A stretch of DNA of 6,692 bases from Nitriliruptorales bacterium (GCA_007133145.1 SLNF01000313.1:1-6692); one strand, 5' to 3'; shown: positions 1 through 5,744, counted from the first letter of the stretch. The notes: a model not told the origin generated them from the sequence alone. Translations and numbers: made by a program.

Positions 1-1214
1 CCGCCGGCCGGGTCGGCCGGGTCGGCCGCGGGCTCGGCGGCCCGGGCGGCGTCACCGAACGGCGCGGGGGCGGGCTCGGCGTGGTCGCCGGCCGGCTGCT
101 CGAGCGCGACGAGGGCGGCGAGTGCGGTCGTCAGCGGCACCGCGGCGATGATGCCGAGGGAGCCGACGAAGGTGCGGACGATCTCGACCGCGACGACCTC
201 GGAGGTCACCGCCTCGCCGAGCGGGACCGCCCCGGTGGTGAAGAGGATGAGCAGCGGCAACGCTGCGCCGGCGTAGGCGAGGAAGAGGGTGTTGACCGTC
301 GCGGCGACGTGGTCGCGGCCGACGGAGAGGGCCTCGCCGAAGAGGTGGCGGAAGCCCGTCTCGGGATCGGCGCGCCGGAGGGCGAAGACCGTCGAGGCCT
401 GCGACATCGTCACGTCGTCGAGCACGCCGAGCGCCCCGATGATGATCCCCGCGAGCAGGAGCCCTTGCAGCGACAGGCCGCCGACCTCGACGTTGGCGAG
501 GCGGGCCTCCTCGCTCGTGAAGCCGGTGAGGGCGGCGAGCTCGACGAAGGCGCTGCCGAGGCCGACGGTGACCACGAGCGCGCCGGTCGTGCCGACCACC
601 GCCGCGGTGGTCTTCGGCCCGAGCCCGTGGGCGAGGTAGAGCGTGAGCACCATGATCGCCACGCCCCCGGCGAGGGCGACGGCGACGGGGTCGGCGCCGT
701 CGAGGATCGCCGGGACGATGAACCCGATGATGACGACGAAGGTGAGCGCGAGGCCGATGAGGGCCCGCAGCCCCTGGAAGCGGCCGAAGGCGAGGACGGC
801 GAGGACGAAGATCGCGACGAGGGCCGCGAGCGCCCCGCCACGGCGGAAGTCGCTCACGAACCAGGTGTCGTCGTCACCGTCGATCTCGACGCGCGCGAGC
901 CGCACGCGCTGCCCCTCGGCGTAGGTGTCGCCGGTCTCGTCGGTGGTCTCGAAGACGACGGTCTCCCCGGTGGCGTCGAGCTCGGCGGTGAGCTCCACGA
1001 TCTCGGCGTCGGCGAGCATCGTGGGGTCGTCGGGGTCGCGCTCGAGCGTCGTGACGCCGACGAGGCGGGCGTCGGTGAGCTCGGCGGGGTCGACGTACTC
1101 GCCGCCGGGCTCGGGACCGACCTCACCGGCGGGCCACAGCCAGACGATCGCGGCGACGGCGACGGCGACGAGGCCGACGACGAGGACGAGCAGGCCGCGG
1201 TGCGCCGAGCCCAT
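1..1214 (-). CDS. YibE/F family multi-pass membrane protein (C-terminus cut by window edge)
   Basis: 404 codons are visible with no stop before the left edge, so the C-terminus is missing. I see a TM helix at about residues 7-27, then an acidic, probably extracytoplasmic domain (about 28-116). About seven further hydrophobic helices follow, near 118-134, 138-161, 166-186, 192-217, 246-267, 307-330 and 353-381. Family-like stretches are GVLDDVTMSQAS (263-274) and the helix with NTLFLAYAGAALPLL (308-322), which match the YibE/F family as I know it. The visible tail is rich in Ala, Pro, Asp and Glu, with PAD repeats. The molecular function of YibE/F proteins is not established; a transport role is only a guess. 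The ATG lies two bases after the pheA stop, and a GGAGGGG sits 13 nt upstream inside pheA, so translation is probably coupled to pheA. The family call is confident; the function is unknown. Confidence 0.9.
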   Translation of the reverse strand, partial: MGSAHRGLLVLVVGLVAVAVAAIVWLWPAGEVGPEPGGEYVDPAELTDARLVGVTTLERDPDDPTMLADAEIVELTAELDATGETVVFETTDETGDTYAEGQRVRLARVEIDGDDDTWFVSDFRRGGALAALVAIFVLAVLAFGRFQGLRALIGLALTFVVIIGFIVPAILDGADPVAVALAGGVAIMVLTLYLAHGLGPKTTAAVVGTTGALVVTVGLGSAFVELAALTGFTSEEARLANVEVGGLSLQGLLLAGIIIGALGVLDDVTMSQASTVFALRRADPETGFRHLFGEALSVGRDHVAATVNTLFLAYAGAALPLLILFTTGAVPLGEAVTSEVVAVEIVRTFVGSLGIIAAVPLTTALAALVALEQPAGDHAEPAPAPFGDAARAAEPAADPADPAG

Positions 1215-1216
1215 CG

Positions 1217-2161
1217 CTAACCGCGCGCCCCTCCGCCCGGCTCGTCGACGCTGCGCAGGAGGCGGGCGTACCAGTCCTCGGCCTCATCGTAGGCGCTGTC
1301 GGTGTCCGCGGGGTCGGGACGCTCACGGATCTTGTCGGCGCGGGGGTAGCTGCCGAGCACACGCACCTCGGCGACATGGCGGTGCACGCTGCGCAGCGCC
1401 TCGCCGAGACGGGCGTCGGTCACGTGCGCGGCGCAGTCGATGAGGATGCAGTACTCGCCGAGCTGCTGCTTGGTCGGCCGCGACTCGATCTTCGTGAGGT
1501 TGATGCCCCGGAGGGCGAAGTCCTCGAGGATGCGCAGCAGGAGCCCGGGACGGTCCTCGCCGAAGAAGACGACGAGCGAGGTCTTGTCCGCACCGGTCGG
1601 CGGGTGCATCGACTTGCCGAGCGCGACGAAGCGCGTGGCGTTGCCCGGGTAGTCGGCGATGTCGTCGACGGCGACGCTGAGCCCGAAGCGCTCGGCGGCC
1701 AGGGCCGTGCCGACCGCGGCGACCTCACCGCTGGTCTCGGCGGCCTCCTTCGCCGCCTCCGCCGTCGACGTCGAGGCCTCGACCCTGACGTGGGGCAGGT
1801 GACGCTCGAGCCAGCGTCGGCACTGGGCGAGCGCGACGGGCATGCTGCGCACGACCTCGACGCCGTCGAGCGAGGCCCCGGGGTTGACGAGCAGCCCCAG
1901 GGTCACGGCCATCGTCACCTCACCGCGGATGAGCGGGCCGGGGTCGCCGAAGGCGAGCTCGTCGAGGGTGACGTTGACCGAGCCCTCGATGGAGTTCTCG
2001 ATCGGTACGACGCCGAGCGGCACCTCGTCGGCGCGGACCGCCTCGATGACCTCGGCGATCGTCGTGCAGGGCCGACGCTCGGCGTCGGGGGCGACCAGAC
2101 GCGTCGCCTCGGAGGTGAACGTGCCCTCCGGGCCGAGGAAGGCGACGGCGGCTGCGGTCAC
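1217..2161 (-). CDS. pheA: Prephenate dehydratase (monofunctional, with ACT domain)
   Basis: Converts prephenate to phenylpyruvate with loss of water and CO2 (EC 4.2.1.51), the committed step to phenylalanine; cytosolic. The chosen GTG start gives 314 aa, normal for a monofunctional enzyme. The catalytic domain spans about residues 5-182: FLGPEGTFT (8-16), PIENSIEG (53-60) and the catalytic TRF motif (176-178). A regulatory ACT domain at about 194-270 carries ESRP (226-229), the motif linked to phenylalanine binding and feedback inhibition. A 40-residue charged tail follows. No chorismate mutase or dehydrogenase domain is present. The GTG at 2161 overlaps the DUF4446 stop as GTGA and has GGAG six bases upstream. 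An in-frame start at 2206 would add 15 residues that match nothing in the family, so I reject it. The stop is TAG, two bases before the YibE/F ATG. Identification is secure. Confidence 0.97.
   Translation of the reverse strand: MTAAAVAFLGPEGTFTSEATRLVAPDAERRPCTTIAEVIEAVRADEVPLGVVPIENSIEGSVNVTLDELAFGDPGPLIRGEVTMAVTLGLLVNPGASLDGVEVVRSMPVALAQCRRWLERHLPHVRVEASTSTAEAAKEAAETSGEVAAVGTALAAERFGLSVAVDDIADYPGNATRFVALGKSMHPPTGADKTSLVVFFGEDRPGLLLRILEDFALRGINLTKIESRPTKQQLGEYCILIDCAAHVTDARLGEALRSVHRHVAEVRVLGSYPRADKIRERPDPADTDSAYDEAEDWYARLLRSVDEPGGGARG
1228..1234 (-). promoter_or_regulatory. Shine-Dalgarno-like GGAGGGG for the YibE/F gene
   Basis: On the minus strand GGAGGGG lies in the last codons of pheA, 13 nt before the YibE/F ATG. 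The spacing is longer than ideal. It is the only purine-rich match nearby, and it fits re-initiation by ribosomes finishing pheA. Confidence 0.45.
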
Positions 2162-2688
2162 GACGAGCTCCGCGCGCGCGGCTTGACCATCCGCGGCCGG
2201 CCCCACCCCGAGTCGATCGCCGCGCCGATCGCCGCGGCCTCCTCCTCGGACAGGGTGTGCTTGCTCTGCCCGCCGCTGACCGGTTTGACGTAGGAACGGG
2301 TGTCGGTGCGCCCGTGGATCGACGTGAGCACGACACCGTCGCCCCGCTCGTCGAGCAGCGCGGTCGAGTACGAGAGGTGCCCTCCCATCTCGTCGAAGGC
2401 GTCGTAGCGGATCGTGCCCACCCGGCTCACGCAGCCGCCGAGCAGCCCGCGCAGCTCGTCGGCGCGCGTGTCGAGCGCGGCGACCTCGCCGCGCAGGACG
2501 CCCACCTCATCGACGTGGCGCTGGATGAGGGTGAGGACGTCCTCGCGCTCCCCGCGACTGAAGACCCGGTAGGCACGCTGCACACGCCGCTGCCCCGACA
2601 GGGCGACGCCGGCGACCGCGACGGCGACGACCGCGACGACCGCGCCCCCGATCGCGAGGGCGGCGAGGACGGTATCGGACAGTTCCAC
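2158..2688 (-). CDS. DUF4446 family membrane-anchored protein
   Basis: 176 aa. A single hydrophobic helix at about residues 7-30 follows a short N-terminus. Next is a charged segment (about 33-82) likely to form a coiled coil, then a compact cytosolic or membrane-associated domain. Its core at 94-127 contains RYDAFDEMGGHLSYS (94-108), LLDERGDGVVLTS (111-123) and an HGR triplet (125-127), followed by an acidic LSEEEAAAI (146-154). This pattern matches the DUF4446 family of Gram-positive bacteria, whose function is unknown. The start is GTG, supported by AGGAG five nt upstream. The gene ends in a four-base overlap with pheA, so it is the leading gene of the DUF4446-pheA-YibE/F unit. Co-expression with pheA is a reasonable inference; a shared function is not shown. 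Confidence 0.9.
   Translation of the reverse strand: MELSDTVLAALAIGGAVVAVVAVAVAGVALSGQRRVQRAYRVFSRGEREDVLTLIQRHVDEVGVLRGEVAALDTRADELRGLLGGCVSRVGTIRYDAFDEMGGHLSYSTALLDERGDGVVLTSIHGRTDTRSYVKPVSGGQSKHTLSEEEAAAIGAAIDSGWGRPRMVKPRARSSS
2168..2171 (-). promoter_or_regulatory. Ribosome binding site that fixes the pheA start
   Basis: GGAG on the minus strand lies six nt before the GTG at 2161, within the last codons of the DUF4446 gene. Its spacing supports the 314-aa pheA start over the longer reading from 2206. Confidence 0.6.
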
Positions 2689-2693
2689 GATGG

Positions 2694-2698
2694 CTCCT
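2694..2698 (-). promoter_or_regulatory. Shine-Dalgarno AGGAG for the DUF4446 gene
   Basis: AGGAG lies five nt upstream of the GTG start on the minus strand. It is the best SD in the window and the reason for choosing this non-ATG start. Confidence 0.7.
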
Positions 2699-2776
2699 GG
2701 GACCGCGCCCCCGGGCGCTCACAGGCACCATCGGCACGGCCGGCTCGTCTCGGCTCGAACGGCGGGCGTGACGCGG

Positions 2777-2782
2777 AGTGTA
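2777..2782 (-). promoter_or_regulatory. Candidate -10 box (TACACT) for the DUF4446-pheA-YibE/F unit
   Basis: On the minus strand TACACT fits the TAnnnT consensus of the actinobacterial housekeeping sigma factor. It is the only good match in the 136-bp gap between the regulator and DUF4446. No convincing -35 box is seen. Transcription would start near 2770, giving a leader of about 80 nt. That leader contains a GC hairpin (2705-2718) just before the Shine-Dalgarno sequence. Confidence 0.4.
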
Positions 2783-2792
2783 CGACGCCGCC

Positions 2793-2804
2793 CGGTGGCC
2801 ACCG
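2793..2804. repeat. 12-bp perfect palindrome upstream of the candidate -10 box
   Basis: CGGTGGCCACCG is self-complementary over 12 bp. It starts 11 bp upstream of the TACACT box, covering roughly -23 to -34 relative to the inferred start, where an operator or part of the -35 region would be. It could equally be a weak hairpin at the end of the regulator transcript, and chance palindromes are common at this GC content. Confidence 0.35.
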
Positions 2805-2824
2805 CGACAGGCCGGCCGCCCGCG

Positions 2825-3331
2825 CTACGGGCTCGCCGGCTCCCGGGCGACCTCGAGCACGTAGCCCCGCCCGCGGACCGTCCGGATGCGCAGCCCGACC
2901 ATCGCGAGGCGACGGCGCAGCCGCATGATCTGCACGTCGAGGTTGTTGCGGGCGCTCGGGGTGCCCGGCCAGGCAGCCTCGGACAGGTGGTCGCGGGCGA
3001 CGAGCTCGCCGAACTCGTCGAGGAGCGCGCCGCAGAGGGCGGCGTCGACGGGGCCGAGGCTCACCCAGTCGTCACGGAACCGCAGGATGCCGGAGTCGTC
3101 GAGTCGCGGCCGCTCACCGCCACCATGGCGGGCGGCCCGCGCGGTCAGGACCGCACTGCGGGCGAGGATGTCACGCTCGAAGCTGGGAACGCGGACCCAG
3201 TCCTCGAGGCAGTGGGTGACCGAAGGGGGGATGTCCTCGTCGTCGACGAGGAGGAGACGGGGGGTGTTCTGCTCGCGAAGGCGCTCGAGGCGCTCCTTCT
3301 CTTCGGGCCAGCGGACCAGTTCAACCGCCAT
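2825..3331 (-). CDS. Winged-helix regulator (OmpR/PhoB-type C-terminal domain) with a half-receiver N-terminus
   Basis: 168 aa from the ATG. Residues about 85-162 form an OmpR/PhoB-type winged helix. The recognition-helix region holds NNLDVQIMRLRRRL (129-142), and the wing ends in TVRGRGYVLE (151-160), both characteristic of the Trans_reg_C family. The N-terminal 65 residues are too short for a receiver. PRLLLV (24-29) followed by EDWVRVP (43-49) and FERDILARSAVL (51-62) resembles the last part of a receiver, beta4 to alpha5. The phospho-acceptor half is absent, so classical control by phosphorylation is unlikely. No sensor kinase gene is adjacent. An in-frame GTG at 3349 would add six residues but has no SD. 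The ATG has GGAG 12 nt upstream, so the start is uncertain. It is divergent from the PilZ gene and upstream of the DUF4446 unit on the same strand; its targets are unknown. Confidence 0.85.
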   Translation of the reverse strand: MAVELVRWPEEKERLERLREQNTPRLLLVDDEDIPPSVTHCLEDWVRVPSFERDILARSAVLTARAARHGGGERPRLDDSGILRFRDDWVSLGPVDAALCGALLDEFGELVARDHLSEAAWPGTPSARNNLDVQIMRLRRRLAMVGLRIRTVRGRGYVLEVAREPASP

Positions 3332-3360
3332 GGTGTCGTCAGTCTCCACGCCGGCGTCGA

Positions 3361-3378
3361 CGCAACACTCGCGTTGCG
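3361..3378. repeat. Inverted repeat (6-bp stem) in the divergent region
   Basis: CGCAAC and GTTGCG flank a six-base loop. It lies just upstream of the regulator gene and immediately next to a second hairpin. Neither strand shows a T-run after it, so it is not a standard terminator. It could be an operator half-site pair or a leader structure. Confidence 0.4.
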
Positions 3379-3397
3379 CTCGCCCGCCGTGGGCGAG
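3379..3397. repeat. Inverted repeat (7-bp perfect stem) in the divergent region
   Basis: CTCGCCC and GGGCGAG pair perfectly around the loop GCCGT. It directly abuts the preceding inverted repeat, giving two hairpins within 37 bp between the divergent regulator and PilZ genes. There is no T-tract on either side. Confidence 0.45.
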
Positions 3398-3458
3398 ACG
3401 ATGCCGGACTGACTTCAGTATTCCCCCTGCGCACGCGCTTGGCGACTGTCCTTCCAGG

Positions 3459-3464
3459 TATCAT
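3459..3464 (+). promoter_or_regulatory. Weak candidate -10 box (TATCAT) for the PilZ gene
   Basis: TATCAT matches TAnnnT and lies in one of the least GC-rich patches of the window. The nearest -35-like TTGGCG (3439-3444) is only 14 bp away, which is too short. A start near 3470 would leave a leader of about 90 nt before the ATG at 3561. Nothing else clear is seen between 3398 and 3560. Confidence 0.3.
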
Positions 3465-3560
3465 CCGTGCGACGTTGGCTCCTGCCCCCGCTCCTCCGCC
3501 CCGCAGCCCGTTCCCCCCGCGGGATCGGGGCGCCTCACCCTGCCCTCCTCCGACGCGGCG

Positions 3561-4232
3561 ATGCCGATGACCGAGGGGCCGCCTCCACGAGGAGGGCCGG
3601 GTGAGCCCGCCGACTCGCATGCCGGCCTGCCGGAGGTCAACGACGGCGTCGAGCTCGTGCACCAGCGCTGGCCGGCGGTCGTGCGCAGCCGCGTCGAGGA
3701 CCGGGGACCCCACGCCGTCGTCGTCGCACGCCCCGCGAAGGTCGCCGGGGCGCCGGTGCACCTGCGCCGCGGTGACCGCCTCCACCTCCGGTGGACCTCC
3801 TCGCGCGGCCTGCACGAAGCGCTCGTGGCCTGCACCGACATCGCCGACGCGCCCTTGCCGACGTGGACGCTCCTGCTGCGCGACGCGCCGAGCGTCGAGC
3901 AGCGCCGGGAGGCCTTCCGCATCGCTGCGACCGCGGGCTGCCGCGTGACCCGCAGAGGGGAGCACGGCATCGGTCAGCTCGTCGACCTCTCCGAGGGCGG
4001 TCTGCGCCTCATGCCGCCCGAGGGACTGCGCCTGCAGCCCGGCTTCCGCGTCGAGGTCGCCCTCGAGCTCGACGACGGGCCGATCGAGCTCGCTGCGGAG
4101 GTCCTGCGCCTCGACGGCTACGGCACCGCGGGCCTGCGCTTCCTCGACAGCGACGAGCACACGACCGCCCGTCTGCGCAGCCACGTCTTCGCGCTCGAGC
4201 TCGCCGCCAGGCGTCAGGCCCGCGGCCGCTGA
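3561..4232 (+). CDS. PilZ domain protein, YcgR-like, probable c-di-GMP receptor
   Basis: 223 aa from ATG 3561. A second in-frame ATG at 3567 gives 221 aa, and neither has a good SD. Numbering from 3567, the N-terminal 25 residues are Pro/Gly-rich and probably disordered. Residues 28-110 form a beta-rich region like the YcgR N-terminal (flagellar brake) domain. Residues 112-210 form the PilZ domain. Both canonical c-di-GMP-binding motifs are intact: RxxxR at R114 and R118, and DxSxxG at D140, S142 and G145. It is therefore expected to bind c-di-GMP in the cytosol. The output could be motility, secretion or envelope control, and the window does not tell which. The best SD-like GGAGG (about 3591-3595) is inside the gene and precedes only an out-of-frame GTG, so the true N-terminus is somewhat uncertain. 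The gene is divergent from the regulator and is followed directly by a strong hairpin. Confidence 0.88.
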   Translation: MPMTEGPPPRGGPGEPADSHAGLPEVNDGVELVHQRWPAVVRSRVEDRGPHAVVVARPAKVAGAPVHLRRGDRLHLRWTSSRGLHEALVACTDIADAPLPTWTLLLRDAPSVEQRREAFRIAATAGCRVTRRGEHGIGQLVDLSEGGLRLMPPEGLRLQPGFRVEVALELDDGPIELAAEVLRLDGYGTAGLRFLDSDEHTTARLRSHVFALELAARRQARGR

Positions 4233-4255
4233 GCGGGCAGGGTGGCCCTGCCTGC
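4233..4255 (+). terminator. Stem-loop directly after the PilZ gene
   Basis: GGCAGGG and CCCTGCC form a perfect 7-bp stem with loop TGG. Two further pairs and a G-T pair extend it to 10 bp. It begins at the base after the stop codon. There is no T-tract, as is common for high-GC actinobacteria, so an intrinsic terminator is likely but not proven. Confidence 0.55.
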
Positions 4256-4286
4256 GCCACCGGCGACGACTCGCAACGGCGCCCCC

Positions 4287-4300
4287 ACCGGCGCGCCGGT
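4287..4300. repeat. 14-bp perfect palindrome abutting a -10 box (candidate operator)
   Basis: ACCGGCGCGCCGGT is fully self-complementary. Its final T is the first base of the TAGCAT -10 box of the DUF4191 gene, so it fills the promoter spacer (about -26 to -13). This position suits a repressor or a spacer-binding activator. The alternative is a chance GC palindrome. Confidence 0.45.
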
Positions 4301-4305
4301 AGCAT
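4300..4305 (+). promoter_or_regulatory. -10 box (TAGCAT) of a leaderless promoter for the DUF4191 gene
   Basis: TAGCAT fits TAnnnT and is followed by exactly seven bases and then the ATG at 4313. That spacing puts the transcription start at or next to the A of the ATG, as in actinobacterial leaderless genes. No SD is present upstream of this ATG, which agrees. No convincing -35 is seen. Confidence 0.6.
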
Positions 4306-4312
4306 CCGGTCC

Positions 4313-4981
4313 ATGCGCGACAAGGTCCTGACCCGCCTGCGGCAGATCCGCGACGTCTTCCACGCGACGCGCAAGGCCGACCGCAAGCTCGTACCGCTGC
4401 TCATCGGCACGACGCTGCTGGTCGCCGCGGCCGTCGGCGCGGTGGGCTGGTTCGTCCTCACGCCCTGGGTCGCCGTCGTCGTCGGGCTGCTCACCGGGCT
4501 CTTCGCCGCGACGTTCGTCTTCGGCCGGCGCGCGACCAACGCACAGTTCGCCGTGATGCGGGGGCAGCCTGGCGCGGCCGCCGCGGTGCTCCAGCAGCTG
4601 CGCGGTCGCTGGATCGTGACCCCCGCGGTGGCCTTCACCCGCCAGCAGGACCTCGTCCACCGCGTCGTCGGCCCGCCCGGCGTCGTGCTCGTCGGCGAGG
4701 GGCGCAAGGCGCGGACGATGCAGCTCCTGCGCCAGGAGCAGCGCAAGATCGGCCGTGCCGTGGGCGAGACCCCGGTCCACATCGTCGCCGTCGGCGAGGG
4801 CGAGGACCAGGTGCCGATCGACAAGCTCCGCACCCACGTCATCAGGCTCAAGCGCCGCCTGCCGCGCAAGGAGATCCCCGCGGTGAACAAGCGCCTCGAC
4901 GCGCTGACCGGCGGGGAGCTCCCGATCCCGAAGGGCCCGATGCCCAGCGGCGCGAAGATGCCCCGGCCCAAGCGGCGCTGA
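4313..4981 (+). CDS. DUF4191 family membrane protein
   Basis: 222 aa, basic overall. Two adjacent TM helices lie at about residues 26-48 and 52-70. They are preceded by a positively charged N-terminus and followed by GRRA, so both ends are probably cytosolic. The soluble part has family-like stretches: GQPGAAAAVLQQLRG (84-98), TPAVAFTRQQDLVHRVVG (103-120), PPGVVLVGEG (121-130), VPIDKL (167-172) and the C-terminal GPMPSGAKM (208-216). These match the actinobacterial DUF4191 family, which has no established function. The gene has its own leaderless promoter candidate and no SD. It ends 57 bp before the C40 peptidase gene on the same strand, so read-through into that gene is possible. The family call is strong; the role is unknown. 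Confidence 0.92.
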   Translation: MRDKVLTRLRQIRDVFHATRKADRKLVPLLIGTTLLVAAAVGAVGWFVLTPWVAVVVGLLTGLFAATFVFGRRATNAQFAVMRGQPGAAAAVLQQLRGRWIVTPAVAFTRQQDLVHRVVGPPGVVLVGEGRKARTMQLLRQEQRKIGRAVGETPVHIVAVGEGEDQVPIDKLRTHVIRLKRRLPRKEIPAVNKRLDALTGGELPIPKGPMPSGAKMPRPKRR

Positions 4982-5038
4982 CGTCGCGGGGTCGACGACC
5001 GCTTACGTGCGGCGCGCGGGAGCCGACGGGGGTCGCCG

Positions 5039-5632
5039 ATGCCTACCGTCCAGCCAGTCTCCCCAGAGTGGACCGCCCCGGGCAGCGCGGGGCCGGCCGC
5101 CGCGCCGGGCTTCGACGACGTGTTGTCCCACGCGCAGGCGCGCCTCGGCCCGGAGACACGCCTGACGCTGGGGCAGATGGTCGGCCTCGCGCCCCCTCCC
5201 GCTGGCGGCGCGCTCGCCGGCGCGCAGGGGTTGCAGGCGCTCTCGCCGGCCGACCGGTCCCTCGGAGGCGCCGACGGCCACCCCGCGGTGCAGGCGGCCA
5301 AGGCCTACCTCGGCGTGCCCTACCTCTGGGGCGGCACCGACCCCTCGACGGGCTTCGACTGCTCGGGCTTCGTCCAGCGCGCCTTCGCCGACGTCGGGGT
5401 CTCGCTCCCACGGGTCTCCGCCGACCAGGCGCGCGCCGGCGAGGCCGTCGGCAGCCTCGCCGAGGCCCGCGCCGGCGACCTCGTCTACTGGAGCGGGGGA
5501 GGCAGCCGACCCAACCACATCGGCATCTACCTCGGCGGCGGCCAGATGCTCCACGCCCCCCGCCGCGGCGACGTCGTCAAGGTCGACGACGTGCGCTCGA
5601 CCCCGCCGACGGCCATCCGCCGCGTCATGTGA
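5039..5632 (+). CDS. NlpC/P60 (C40) family cysteine peptidase without a signal peptide
   Basis: 197 aa. The C-terminal domain, about residues 82-197, is a complete NlpC/P60 fold. Visible are LGVPYLWGGT (91-100), the catalytic Cys108 in FDCSGFVQ (106-113), His160 in NHIGIYLG (159-166) and a third polar residue His172 in MLHAPR (170-175). Such enzymes usually cut D-gamma-glutamyl-diaminopimelate bonds in peptidoglycan stem peptides. The N-terminal 80 residues are Pro/Ala/Gly-rich, with a possible helix at FDDVLSHAQARLG (25-37), and show no signal peptide, lipobox or TM helix. Export by another route, such as a flagellar or other specialised secretion system, is my inference. From general recollection, related proteins occur in actinobacterial flagellar clusters; I cannot confirm it here. 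The SD is weak (GGGGG about six nt upstream). An upstream secretion signal out of frame was looked for and not seen. Confidence 0.93.
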   Translation: MPTVQPVSPEWTAPGSAGPAAAPGFDDVLSHAQARLGPETRLTLGQMVGLAPPPAGGALAGAQGLQALSPADRSLGGADGHPAVQAAKAYLGVPYLWGGTDPSTGFDCSGFVQRAFADVGVSLPRVSADQARAGEAVGSLAEARAGDLVYWSGGGSRPNHIGIYLGGGQMLHAPRRGDVVKVDDVRSTPPTAIRRVM

Positions 5633-5664
5633 CCGCACCGCGGCGGCGCCGCCCGGGGCTGCTG

Positions 5665-5687
5665 CCGCGCCGGGCCCCACGGCGCGG
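5665..5687 (+). terminator. GC stem-loop in the gap between the C40 peptidase and oxygenase genes
   Basis: CCGCGCCG and CGGCGCGG form an 8-bp all-GC stem with a 7-base loop, 32 bp after the peptidase stop. There is no T-tract. Competing pairings exist: a 12-bp palindrome at 5642-5653, 5651-5656 with 5670-5675, and 5673-5678 with 5686-5691. A terminator is plausible but weakly supported. Confidence 0.35.
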
Positions 5688-5744
5688 GGCCGCGACGCCA
5701 ACCGGCGAGGGTTGAGGCCACCGACGACGCGGAACGCTGCGCTC

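Noticed and set aside
6..23. Tandem 9-bp direct repeat at the left edge
   Set aside because: It simply encodes the PAD repeats of the low-complexity YibE/F tail and is too short to call a separate element.
81..1220. Long plus-strand open frame (379 codons) opposite the YibE/F gene
   Set aside because: Its translation is an unstructured mix of Arg, Gly, Glu and Asp, typical of the antisense of a GC-rich gene. The minus strand encodes a clear membrane protein with family motifs.
2162..2206. Longer pheA N-terminus starting at 2206
   Set aside because: The extra 15 residues are not family-like. The GTG at 2161 has a GGAG at good spacing and a typical four-base overlap.
1376..2293. Plus-strand open frame of 305 codons opposite pheA
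   Set aside because: Low-complexity shadow of pheA; the pheA reading has catalytic and ACT motifs.
3237..3261. VDDED stretch in the regulator as evidence of a full receiver domain
   Set aside because: Too few residues lie between it and the winged helix for a receiver with its phospho-acceptor; the alignment by eye fits the last third of a receiver instead.
3601..3948. Plus-strand GTG at 3601 preceded by a good GGAGG
   Set aside because: It is out of frame with the PilZ gene and opens a 115-residue Arg/Ser/Ala-rich frame with no domain.
4009..5301. Minus-strand open frame of 430 codons across DUF4191 and parts of both neighbours
   Set aside because: It spans three well-supported plus-strand genes and is Arg/Ser/Pro-rich with no recognisable domain.
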